Below, piece by piece: positions 1 to 7,246 of a stretch of DNA of 11,374 nucleotides (positions are counted from its first letter, which is position 1; every line of letters begins with the position of its first letter). Source of the DNA: Bacteroides sp. CAG:1060 (GTDB taxonomy: Bacteria; Bacteroidota; Bacteroidia; Bacteroidales; UBA932); contig HF986330.1 in the NCBI GenBank assembly GCA_000432655.1, positions 5,036 through 16,409 on the forward strand, written 5' to 3'. Below the pieces are notes generated by a model. The model searched no databases and was not told where the DNA came from. It was given only the letters and a program-made list of their open reading frames with translations. A program made the position numbers and the translations under genes.

Positions 1-1868
1 CCGCATTGAAAATGAAATCAGATTATGAACTGAACAAAGACTCTTACCGCAGGTCCCGCAAGGCCTATTCTATCGCTGAGGCCAATGCTCTCAGCCCTGA
101 TATCAATCCTTGGCCGCTGATTGTCATCAACGATTCGTATGCACCGCGATTCTATGCCAACGATAATGGAGAATACAAGGGACAGAATACCATGCGCGTG
201 ACAAAGATTATAGTAGATACTGACAGCGATTTTATCCAGAATTGCGCCGCAGGTGATGTAAACAACTTCATACAAGGAACTTACAACATCCGTGAAGTAT
301 GGCTGAGCCCGAAAGTGGACGCACCCGAGTTCATCAGGACCATCTGTAATGTCTATCAGGGTGACAGGGATTTTTCAACAAGTATTTACCATCCGTATAA
401 CAGCTACTTGTGCCAGAATAAAAGGGCAACGATATTCATTCCGGAATCGGAAGCCGACAATGTAATGAAAATGGTTTCCTCGAGAACCTGGTCATACCCG
501 ATATTGTTCACGATAAAGACATATCAGGGTGACGTGTTCTCTGCTCAGAAAGCCGGAACCGATGCCGCAAAACCTTTCTGCACGCATCATGTCTTCACGG
601 AAAAAGTAGCTTCTCCTGACTACATTTACAAGGCTTATTCATGCGAGAATTTCACGTCGTACTACTATTCATGCAAATACTGCGGAGAATGCGAGCATAA
701 CTCTGCGCATACCTTCGAGATAAAATATACGGAGTTTGATTACCCGCTGCACATATTCGAACAGCCTTTGGCCAATGACCAGGCATATATAGGCAAAAAC
801 TCCGCCGGCCAGCACGTATGGTGGTACAGCTGCATCTGGTGCGGCATGTCAGAGGGATATGACCAGAAGCACTTTACGAAAGTTGCATGGAGAGCGACCG
901 GAAATGAAATGAATTACGAAGATTTCAAAAAGGCCATGGCCGAGCAGACAGAAAACCTCGAAACTGAGGCAAGACTTAAAACTATAACGCAACCGGGAAC
1001 GTTCATCCTGCCATACAAGTCAGACGCCAAGATGAGCACTGACTTCCAGAGTTCCGTAAACTTCGCTTTGTGCGACGATCTTCTGGATGACGAAGTACTC
1101 GGAAAAGACTACACCGCAGAGGCGACATTGATTCAAGTGAAATCCCTCGCGGTACGCCTGGTAGAGGAACTTCTTGACCGCGAAATCAAACTCGGCAGGA
1201 AACAGTCCGGCGACAAGTTCGTGGCGAAATGCGCTGCTCTTGGAATCAACGACATCCCTTCGGCATCTGCTTCGGACAGTGACAAAGCCACCCGTCAGGA
1301 TGTGGCTGCAATCCTCTACAAGGCATTGCGTTACATCGAAAACCAGGGTGTCTATGCCTACACGGAATTCGATAATGGACTGGACAAATACATTGACAAG
1401 AAAGACATCAGCCCTGCCGCAGAAGAGGCAATGAGTTTCATGGAGGCACTCGGTCTGATTAAAGGCAAAACATCCACGACCATCTGCCCTAATGATATTT
1501 GCTCCATCGAGCAGGCAATCGACGTGGCAGAAAAATGTACACATGCACATCAGCTTGGCTGGTATCAGGAACGGGCATGGGGAGAAGGAATCGGACGCGA
1601 CGTTCACGGTAACGTTTACACAGGACCAGACGAAGGCTATTCGACATTCCAGACTTACGCTCCGGGTGAAAGAGTGTGGGTTACAGGTCCGCGTATCGGC
1701 GGCACATGGGAATTCCTGCCTATCGTGGACAAATATACCGGCAAGACAGCGTATGTGAAGGCCGAATGGTTCACCCCTGTAAGAAAACATGTATTCACCT
1801 CGAAGAAGACTGTCAAAACCATAGAGTTCAAGGACTACTGGGACGGAACCTACATGTGGTTAAGGTAA
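1..1868 (+). CDS. Probable surface protein with CxH/CxxC modules and an SLH-like segment (5' end outside window)
   Basis: I do not recognise a named family for the whole protein. The reading frame is open to the left edge and no signal peptide is visible, so the true start is probably upstream; the first possible starts are TTG at 6 and ATG at 12. Residues below count from the TTG. Two cysteine/histidine modules follow each other: C192-x-H194 with C223-x-x-C226, then C229-x-H231 with C276-x-x-C279. Both CxxC pairs sit in a Y-S-C-x-[YW]-C-G context, which suggests a duplicated zinc-ribbon-like fold (inference). Residues about 459-511 resemble an S-layer homology (SLH) domain: aspartate-rich start, a helix, then G-L-I-K-G and a P-N-D turn. 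The C-terminal 90 residues (G-E-R-V-W-V then A-Y-V-K-A-E-W-F) could be an SH3-like fold, with low certainty. A cell-surface or secreted role is likely from the SLH-like segment; the substrate is unknown. It ends 63 bases before gdhA and is probably transcribed separately. Confidence 0.7.
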   Translation, partial: ALKMKSDYELNKDSYRRSRKAYSIAEANALSPDINPWPLIVINDSYAPRFYANDNGEYKGQNTMRVTKIIVDTDSDFIQNCAAGDVNNFIQGTYNIREVWLSPKVDAPEFIRTICNVYQGDRDFSTSIYHPYNSYLCQNKRATIFIPESEADNVMKMVSSRTWSYPILFTIKTYQGDVFSAQKAGTDAAKPFCTHHVFTEKVASPDYIYKAYSCENFTSYYYSCKYCGECEHNSAHTFEIKYTEFDYPLHIFEQPLANDQAYIGKNSAGQHVWWYSCIWCGMSEGYDQKHFTKVAWRATGNEMNYEDFKKAMAEQTENLETEARLKTITQPGTFILPYKSDAKMSTDFQSSVNFALCDDLLDDEVLGKDYTAEATLIQVKSLAVRLVEELLDREIKLGRKQSGDKFVAKCAALGINDIPSASASDSDKATRQDVAAILYKALRYIENQGVYAYTEFDNGLDKYIDKKDISPAAEEAMSFMEALGLIKGKTSTTICPNDICSIEQAIDVAEKCTHAHQLGWYQERAWGEGIGRDVHGNVYTGPDEGYSTFQTYAPGERVWVTGPRIGGTWEFLPIVDKYTGKTAYVKAEWFTPVRKHVFTSKKTVKTIEFKDYWDGTYMWLR

Positions 1869-1876
1869 TATTTTAC

Positions 1877-1905
1877 TTGTATTTTTCGAGGCTTTTATAT
1901 ATTTT
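1877..1905 (+). promoter_or_regulatory. Candidate Bacteroidota-type promoter of gdhA
   Basis: In the 63-base gap before gdhA, a TTG at 1877-1879 is followed after 18 bases by TATATTTT at 1898-1905. This matches the Bacteroidota -33/-7 pattern (TTTG, about 19 bases, TAnnTTTG) at all but the last base of the -7 box. Transcription would start near 1910, about 20 bases before the gdhA ATG. No Shine-Dalgarno sequence precedes the ATG, which is normal for this phylum. No hairpin terminator for the upstream gene was seen in the gap. Confidence 0.45.
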
Positions 1906-1931
1906 CGCGATGTTAGTTATGTTTCCAAACA

Positions 1932-3287
1932 ATGGATAAATTCACATCGAACTACGTCGATAAGTTCATGTCTGAACTCATCGCACGTAATCCTGGTGAA
2001 AGTGAGTTTCATCAGGCCGTCAGGGAAGTCGTAGAAAGCGTAGCATCTTACGTAACTGCGTACCCTTACCTTATAGATCTCAAGATTCTTGAGAGGATGG
2101 TTGAGCCCGAAAGGGTGATTATGTTCCGAGTACCATGGACGGATGACAGGGGAGAAATCCACATCAACCGTGGTTACAGGGTACAGATGAACAGTGCTCT
2201 TGGCCCCTACAAAGGAGGCATTCGATTCCACGCAAGCGTGAACCTCAGCATCATGAAGTTCCTTGCATTCGAGCAGACATTCAAGAATTCTCTCACCACC
2301 CTCCCTATGGGTGGAGGCAAGGGAGGATCCGATTTCAACCCAAGAGGAAAGTCGGACGCGGAAGTCATGCGTTTCTGCCAGAGTTTCATGACTGAACTTC
2401 AGAGACATATAGGACCTGATACTGATGTGCCTGCCGGAGACATCGGCGTCGGTGGAAGGGAAATCGGGTATCTCTTCGGTCAGTACAAACGGCTTCGCGA
2501 CGAGTTTACCGGAACTCTCACCGGAAAGGGTATCGCATGGGGAGGAAGTTGTCTTCGCACTGAAGCTACCGGTTATGGTGTATGCTATTTCGCTCAGGAA
2601 ATGCTTGCCCTTCAGGGTAAATCCTTCGAAGGACAGACGGTACTTGTCTCCGGAGCAGGCAATGTGGCGCAGTATGCCGCCAAAAAGGCCATGAGTCTCG
2701 GAGCCAAGGTTGTGACTCTTTCTGACTCTGATGGCTTCATGTATGATCCTGACGGACTTGACGAAGAGAAACTGAACTTCGTTCTGGAACTCAAAAACAT
2801 CCGTCGCGGCAGGATAAGCGAATACGTCAAAAAATACCCTCATGCCCAGTATTTTCCGGGGGAGCGCCCATGGAGAATCCCTTGCGACATAGCTCTTCCG
2901 TGCGCCACCCAAAATGAGATTGATAAGAATGACGCGGAGAATCTCGTCAAAGGAGGATGTTTCTGCATCGTGGAGGGTGCCAATATGCCGACCACCCCGG
3001 AGGCTATCGCAGTAATTCAGGGTGCAAAGCTGCTGTATTCACCTGGCAAGGCATCCAATGCCGGAGGTGTAGCTACTTCCGGTCTTGAGATGACACAGAA
3101 CTCAATACGTCAGAAGTGGACGGCCGAGGAAGTTGATGAGCATTTGCATCGCATAATGAAATCCATCCACGAATCCTGTCTGAAATACGGTAAGGAAGAA
3201 GACGGCTACATCAATTATGTCAAGGGTGCCAACATAGCAGGCTTCATCAAGGTCGCCAACGCTATGGTGGATCAGGGACTCGTATAA
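1932..3287 (+). CDS. gdhA: Glutamate dehydrogenase, hexameric class I
   Basis: This enzyme interconverts 2-oxoglutarate plus ammonia and glutamate in the cytoplasm, using NAD(P)H. The 451 residues are the normal length for the small hexameric class, and the sequence closely resembles Bacteroides GdhA as I recall it. The substrate-site lysines are present: K94 in G-P-Y-K-G-G, one in F-K-N-S (about K118), and K130 in P-M-G-G-G-K-G-G. The catalytic aspartate is D170 in P-A-G-D-I-G. The Rossmann domain carries a G-A-G-N-V-A turn. Residues 264-268 (S-D-S-D-G) lie where cofactor choice is set; the serines there recall NADP-using relatives, but NAD or dual use cannot be excluded. The ATG at 1932 fits the start of the family, with a few extra N-terminal residues. 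It probably forms an operon with the PEP/pyruvate-binding gene 9 bases downstream, and supplies glutamate for aminotransferases such as IlvE. Confidence 0.96.
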   Translation: MDKFTSNYVDKFMSELIARNPGESEFHQAVREVVESVASYVTAYPYLIDLKILERMVEPERVIMFRVPWTDDRGEIHINRGYRVQMNSALGPYKGGIRFHASVNLSIMKFLAFEQTFKNSLTTLPMGGGKGGSDFNPRGKSDAEVMRFCQSFMTELQRHIGPDTDVPAGDIGVGGREIGYLFGQYKRLRDEFTGTLTGKGIAWGGSCLRTEATGYGVCYFAQEMLALQGKSFEGQTVLVSGAGNVAQYAAKKAMSLGAKVVTLSDSDGFMYDPDGLDEEKLNFVLELKNIRRGRISEYVKKYPHAQYFPGERPWRIPCDIALPCATQNEIDKNDAENLVKGGCFCIVEGANMPTTPEAIAVIQGAKLLYSPGKASNAGGVATSGLEMTQNSIRQKWTAEEVDEHLHRIMKSIHESCLKYGKEEDGYINYVKGANIAGFIKVANAMVDQGLV

Positions 3288-3296
3288 CATACTCGC

Positions 3297-6251
3297 ATGA
3301 AACCAGGTCAGGATACCAACCAGCTTATGCTCAAGAGAATCAGAAGAATTCTTCTGATATGCAACAGCTACGACAGTTTCTCTCTTGAAGAAGACGGTCA
3401 CATCGAAGCGCAGATAAGCAAGGAATATGCAGATCTCAACCTCAGCAACCCGCCTTCCATAGAAAGGGTGGAATCCACAATTGATGCTATGGAACTGATA
3501 AAAGACCAAGAGCATCATTTCGACCTGGTACTTACTATGTTCAATGTAGGCGAGTTGGACGTGTTCGACTTTTCGCAACAGGCCAAGTCATTGAGCCCGA
3601 ATACGCCGATAGTCCTTCTCGCCTCGTTTTCAAAACAGATTTATTCGTTCATCGAAAAGGGGGACAGATCGAACATAGATTACGTATTCTACTGGAACAA
3701 CAGTACTGACGTGATAATTGCCATTATCAAGCTTCTCGAGGATAAACTCAATGCCGACCACGACATTCTGGACATGGGAGTCAGGGCTATCCTGCTTGTA
3801 GAAGATTCGGTCCGGTACTATTCCACTTATCTGCCGCTGCTTTATAAACTGGTGCTCCAGCAGAATATGGAGTCCATAAAGGATGCGCTCAACGAGCAGC
3901 AGCAGTATATGCGCAAACGTGCCCGCCCTAAAATTCTCATGGCCACCTGCTACGATGAGGCGGTATCGCTTTATGAACGGTACAAAAGCAATATTCTGGG
4001 TGTAATCTCCGATGTGGGATTCGTAATCCACAAAGGAGACTCTTCAACTACGGAAAAGATTGACGCCGGCGTGGATTTGTGCCGTCTCATCAAAAAAGAC
4101 AACCCTACGATGCCGTTTTTGATGCAGTCTTCGCAGGAAAGCATGAGGGCGGTGGCGGATCAGTTGGGAGTGGGATTCGTGAAGAAGACCTCCAAGACGC
4201 TTACCCATCAAGTGAGCGAATACATAGGCCGGGAATTTGGATTCGGGGACTTTGTCGTCACCAATCCCAAGACCGGAGACGTCATTGCCAGAGCACGTAA
4301 TCTGTATGAGTTTGAGCAGATTATACGGAGCATCAGCGATGAAGGACTGAAGTATTTCGCTGACAAGAACTATATCTCCCGATGGCTCTACGGAAGAGGC
4401 CTTTTCGCCATAGCGGATTTGTTCCGTCCGATCAGAATCAATTCCGATACTGACCTGGATATGATCCGGGATATGAATTTGAGAGTGATTCACGACTACC
4501 GGATCAGCCAGGGGCTCGGTTTGGTGGCCAAGTTTGACCCGGAGACATACAACGATACCATCTGGTTTGCCAGACTCGGCGACGGCTCCATGGGCGGCAA
4601 AGCGCGCGGACTTGCATTCCTGAATCATATTCTGCAGAAATACAATCTGTACGACAAATGGGAAGATGTCAGGGTGCTTGTCCCGAGAACCCTTGTCATC
4701 ACCACTGAATATTTCGACAAATTCATCATAGACAACGGTCTTCAATATGTCATCAACTCGGACATATCAGACGGGGAAATCCTGTCCGAGTTTGTGGCGT
4801 CCACGCTGCCTTCCGACCTTACGGAGGCTCTCAGGGTATTTATACGGAATGTGAAGACGCCTCTTGCCGTAAGATCGTCTTCCAAACTGGAAGACTCATA
4901 TTATCAGCCTTTTGCCGGAGTTTATTCCACATACATGATTCCTCATACGCAAAATGAGGATCAGCAGTTGAGACTGCTTTCGAAGGCTATAAAGAGCGTC
5001 TATGCGTCAGTGTATTTCGCCTCGTCAAGAGGATATATAACTTCCACTTCGAACGTCCTTTCGGAAGAGAGAATGGGAATTGTGCTCCAGGAGATTTGCG
5101 GCAGCGAAGACAAAGGGTATTTCTTTCCGACCATGTCAGGTGTCGCCAGATCCGTCAATTTCTATCCGCTCGGATATGAACGTCCGGAAGACGGAGTCGT
5201 CAAACTTGCATACGGGCTCGGCAAAGCGGTGGTGGACGGAGATCAGGTGCTCCGGTTCTCTCCAAAATTCCCGAAGAACGTACTCCAGACTTCTACACCG
5301 GACCTGACGATGAAAGAGACGCAGCAGACCATGTTTGCACTGAATCTTCAGCCGGACAAATTCAAGACTTCCGTAGATGACGCCGTCAACTTGGAAAGAA
5401 TTCCCGTCTCTGACTGCGGCAAATTCCGCTCATTCAGCAAAGTAGTGTCCACATGGGACTATGAGAACATGCGGATGGTGGATTCTCCGGTTCCGCAGGG
5501 ACCAAAATTTGTCACGTTCGCACATGTTCTGAAATACAACACCTTCCCGCTTGCCGATATCCTGTGCAAGCTGCTGGAAATCACAGAGAAAGAAGTCAAG
5601 TGCGGAGTGGAAATAGAATTTGCTGCCAACCTTGACGACAGCGCTTCGACAGCGATTTTCAATGTACTGCAGATTAGACCAATCTCCACTGACGGACTCA
5701 ACAGTCAGGTGGACTGGGGGAGCATCGATATGGACGGTGCCATTCTGAATTCTGAATGCGCTATCGGTCCCGGCTGGATAAAAGGAGTGCGGGATGTAAT
5801 CTATCTTAAAAAGGATACCTTCGATATTCTCAAGACAAGAGAAATGGCGGAGGAAGTCACGGCTCTGAACGTCAAGATGAGGGAGCAGGGGAGAGGATAT
5901 GTGCTTATAGGATTCGGCAGATGGGGTTCGAGCATACCTTCACTCGGCGTTCCGGTGCAGTGGAGCGATATTTCAGAGGCTAAACTGATAGTGGAGTGCT
6001 GTCTCGAGAATTTCAGGATAGACCCAAGTCAAGGAACCCACTTCTTCCAGAACATGACCTCGTTCAATGCCGGATACGCCAATATAAACCCTTACTCGCG
6101 TAAGGGTGAAGCGTGTGATTTCAGTTATCTGGACGCCCTTCCGGCCGAATTCGAAAGTCAGTATTTAAGACATGTCAGGTTCCCTGACGACCTAAGCATC
6201 TGCGCAGACGGGATGAAGGGCAGAGCCGTCATTATTCCGACTTTGAAATAA
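3297..6251 (+). CDS. REC-REC-ATP-grasp PEP/pyruvate-binding domain protein
   Basis: This 984-residue protein resembles long Bacteroides proteins often labelled phosphoenolpyruvate synthase. Residues about 12-155 form a receiver-like domain whose phosphoacceptor position is M81. Residues about 164-305 form a second receiver with acidic E169/D170, candidate phosphoacceptor D239, S278/S279 and K296, and an unusual helical insert at about 188-211. Residues about 425-795 match the PPDK/PEP-synthase N-terminal (ATP-grasp) domain: G-D-G-S-M-G-G-K at 428-435, V-R-S-S-S with R526, E-D-S and F-A-G-V-Y-S-T, and Q792-I-R794-P-I. The remaining 190 residues carry G-R-W-G-S-S (874-879) and S-Q-G-T-H-F-F-Q with H915. 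I find no T-x-G-G-x-x-S-H-A-type phosphohistidine domain and no PEP-binding barrel, so PEP synthesis is not supported. A regulatory or phosphotransfer role is inferred. The ATG lies 9 bases after gdhA, and the last 20 bases overlap the end of asd on the other strand. Confidence 0.88.
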   Translation: MKPGQDTNQLMLKRIRRILLICNSYDSFSLEEDGHIEAQISKEYADLNLSNPPSIERVESTIDAMELIKDQEHHFDLVLTMFNVGELDVFDFSQQAKSLSPNTPIVLLASFSKQIYSFIEKGDRSNIDYVFYWNNSTDVIIAIIKLLEDKLNADHDILDMGVRAILLVEDSVRYYSTYLPLLYKLVLQQNMESIKDALNEQQQYMRKRARPKILMATCYDEAVSLYERYKSNILGVISDVGFVIHKGDSSTTEKIDAGVDLCRLIKKDNPTMPFLMQSSQESMRAVADQLGVGFVKKTSKTLTHQVSEYIGREFGFGDFVVTNPKTGDVIARARNLYEFEQIIRSISDEGLKYFADKNYISRWLYGRGLFAIADLFRPIRINSDTDLDMIRDMNLRVIHDYRISQGLGLVAKFDPETYNDTIWFARLGDGSMGGKARGLAFLNHILQKYNLYDKWEDVRVLVPRTLVITTEYFDKFIIDNGLQYVINSDISDGEILSEFVASTLPSDLTEALRVFIRNVKTPLAVRSSSKLEDSYYQPFAGVYSTYMIPHTQNEDQQLRLLSKAIKSVYASVYFASSRGYITSTSNVLSEERMGIVLQEICGSEDKGYFFPTMSGVARSVNFYPLGYERPEDGVVKLAYGLGKAVVDGDQVLRFSPKFPKNVLQTSTPDLTMKETQQTMFALNLQPDKFKTSVDDAVNLERIPVSDCGKFRSFSKVVSTWDYENMRMVDSPVPQGPKFVTFAHVLKYNTFPLADILCKLLEITEKEVKCGVEIEFAANLDDSASTAIFNVLQIRPISTDGLNSQVDWGSIDMDGAILNSECAIGPGWIKGVRDVIYLKKDTFDILKTREMAEEVTALNVKMREQGRGYVLIGFGRWGSSIPSLGVPVQWSDISEAKLIVECCLENFRIDPSQGTHFFQNMTSFNAGYANINPYSRKGEACDFSYLDALPAEFESQYLRHVRFPDDLSICADGMKGRAVIIPTLK

Positions 6252-7236
6252 GATATTCGGCTATCTGCACTGCATTGAGCGCAGCTCCTTTCCTTATCTG
6301 ATCTCCTGAAAGCCAGAGTGTGATGCCATTGTCCGAGGCTATGTCCTTGCGGATACGTCCGACGTATATGTCATCCTTACCTCCGGTGAAAAGCGGCATC
6401 GGATAGGTCTGGGTGGACGGGTCGTCCTGCAGCGTTACGCCGGGGGCCTCTTCAAGAGCACGCCTTACCTGTGCCACTTCGAGTGGCTTTTCGGTACTGA
6501 GCCACACGGCCTCGGAATGGGATCTCAGAGACGATATCCTCACACATGTAGCGGAGCACCTGACATCCGAGTGGAGAATCTTTCGGGTCTCATTGAACAT
6601 TTTCATTTCCTCTTTGGTGTAGTCGTTGTCCATGAATACATCTATCTGTGGAATCACGTTATATGCCAGCTGATACGCAAATTTATTCACGGTAACTTCT
6701 TCCCCGTTTACGATCTGCCGGTACTGCTGCTGGAGTTCCGCCATGGCCTGCGCTCCGGCGCCCGAGGCTGACTGATAGCTTGCCACATGGATGTTGGTGA
6801 TATGCGAGAGCTTCTCTATCGGCTTGAGTACCACCACCATCATGATAGTCGTACAGTTCGGATTGGCAATAATACTACGCGGTCGCACCAGAGCGTCTTC
6901 AGCATTGCACTCCGGGACCACCAGAGGAACGTCATTGTCCATGCGGAAGGCGCTTGAGTTGTCTATCATCACGGTTCCGTACTTGGTGATGGTGTCCGCA
7001 AACTCCCTTGATACGGAAGCGCCGGCCGAAACGAATGCATAATCAACCCCTTTGAAATCATCATTGTGCTGAAGAAGCCTGACTTCGATGTCCTTGCCTC
7101 TGAATCTGTATTTTGTGCCTACACTTCTCGAAGAGCCGAAAAGAAGTAATTCGTCTATCGGAAAATTTCTTTCTTCCAATACGCGGAGGAACTCTTGTCC
7201 AACCGCACCGCTCGCACCTACAATTGCTGCCTTCAT
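6232..7236 (-). CDS. asd: Aspartate-semialdehyde dehydrogenase
   Basis: This enzyme reduces aspartyl phosphate to aspartate semialdehyde with NADPH, the second step of the aspartate pathway, and is cytoplasmic. The 334 residues are the usual length. The N-terminus has the NADP-binding G-A-S-G-A-V-G-Q loop (7-14). The catalytic cysteine is C128 in N-P-N-C-T-T. Q155 lies in Y-Q-S-A-S-G-A-G, R233 in C-V-R-I, and the acid/base histidine is H240 in R-S-H-S-E. This pattern fits the branch found in Gram-positive bacteria and Bacteroidota better than the enterobacterial one. The ATG (7236-7234) lies 10 bases after the thrA stop, so the two are almost certainly cotranscribed, putting all three steps from aspartate to homoserine in one transcript. 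No key residue is missing. The final 20 bases overlap the convergent gene's end. Confidence 0.96.
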   Translation of the reverse strand: MKAAIVGASGAVGQEFLRVLEERNFPIDELLLFGSSRSVGTKYRFRGKDIEVRLLQHNDDFKGVDYAFVSAGASVSREFADTITKYGTVMIDNSSAFRMDNDVPLVVPECNAEDALVRPRSIIANPNCTTIMMVVVLKPIEKLSHITNIHVASYQSASGAGAQAMAELQQQYRQIVNGEEVTVNKFAYQLAYNVIPQIDVFMDNDYTKEEMKMFNETRKILHSDVRCSATCVRISSLRSHSEAVWLSTEKPLEVAQVRRALEEAPGVTLQDDPSTQTYPMPLFTGGKDDIYVGRIRKDIASDNGITLWLSGDQIRKGAALNAVQIAEYLISKSE

Positions 7237-7246
7237 ATATTATTCT

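Noticed and set aside
1020..1790. A 256-codon minus-strand frame inside the SLH-like gene
   Set aside because: Cysteine- and phenylalanine-rich composition with no domain pattern; the plus-strand frame has clear motifs over the same bases.
1917..2912. A 331-codon open frame on the minus strand across gdhA
   Set aside because: It lies wholly antisense to a strongly recognised gene, its translation resembles no known protein, and it is explained by codon bias of the gene opposite.
4044..4745. A 233-codon minus-strand frame inside the REC/ATP-grasp gene
   Set aside because: Antisense to well-matched receiver and ATP-grasp sequence, with no recognisable product or promoter.
3297..6251. Annotation as phosphoenolpyruvate synthase (ppsA) or pyruvate phosphate dikinase (ppdK)
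   Set aside because: The phosphohistidine and PEP-binding domains needed for those reactions are not present in the translated sequence.
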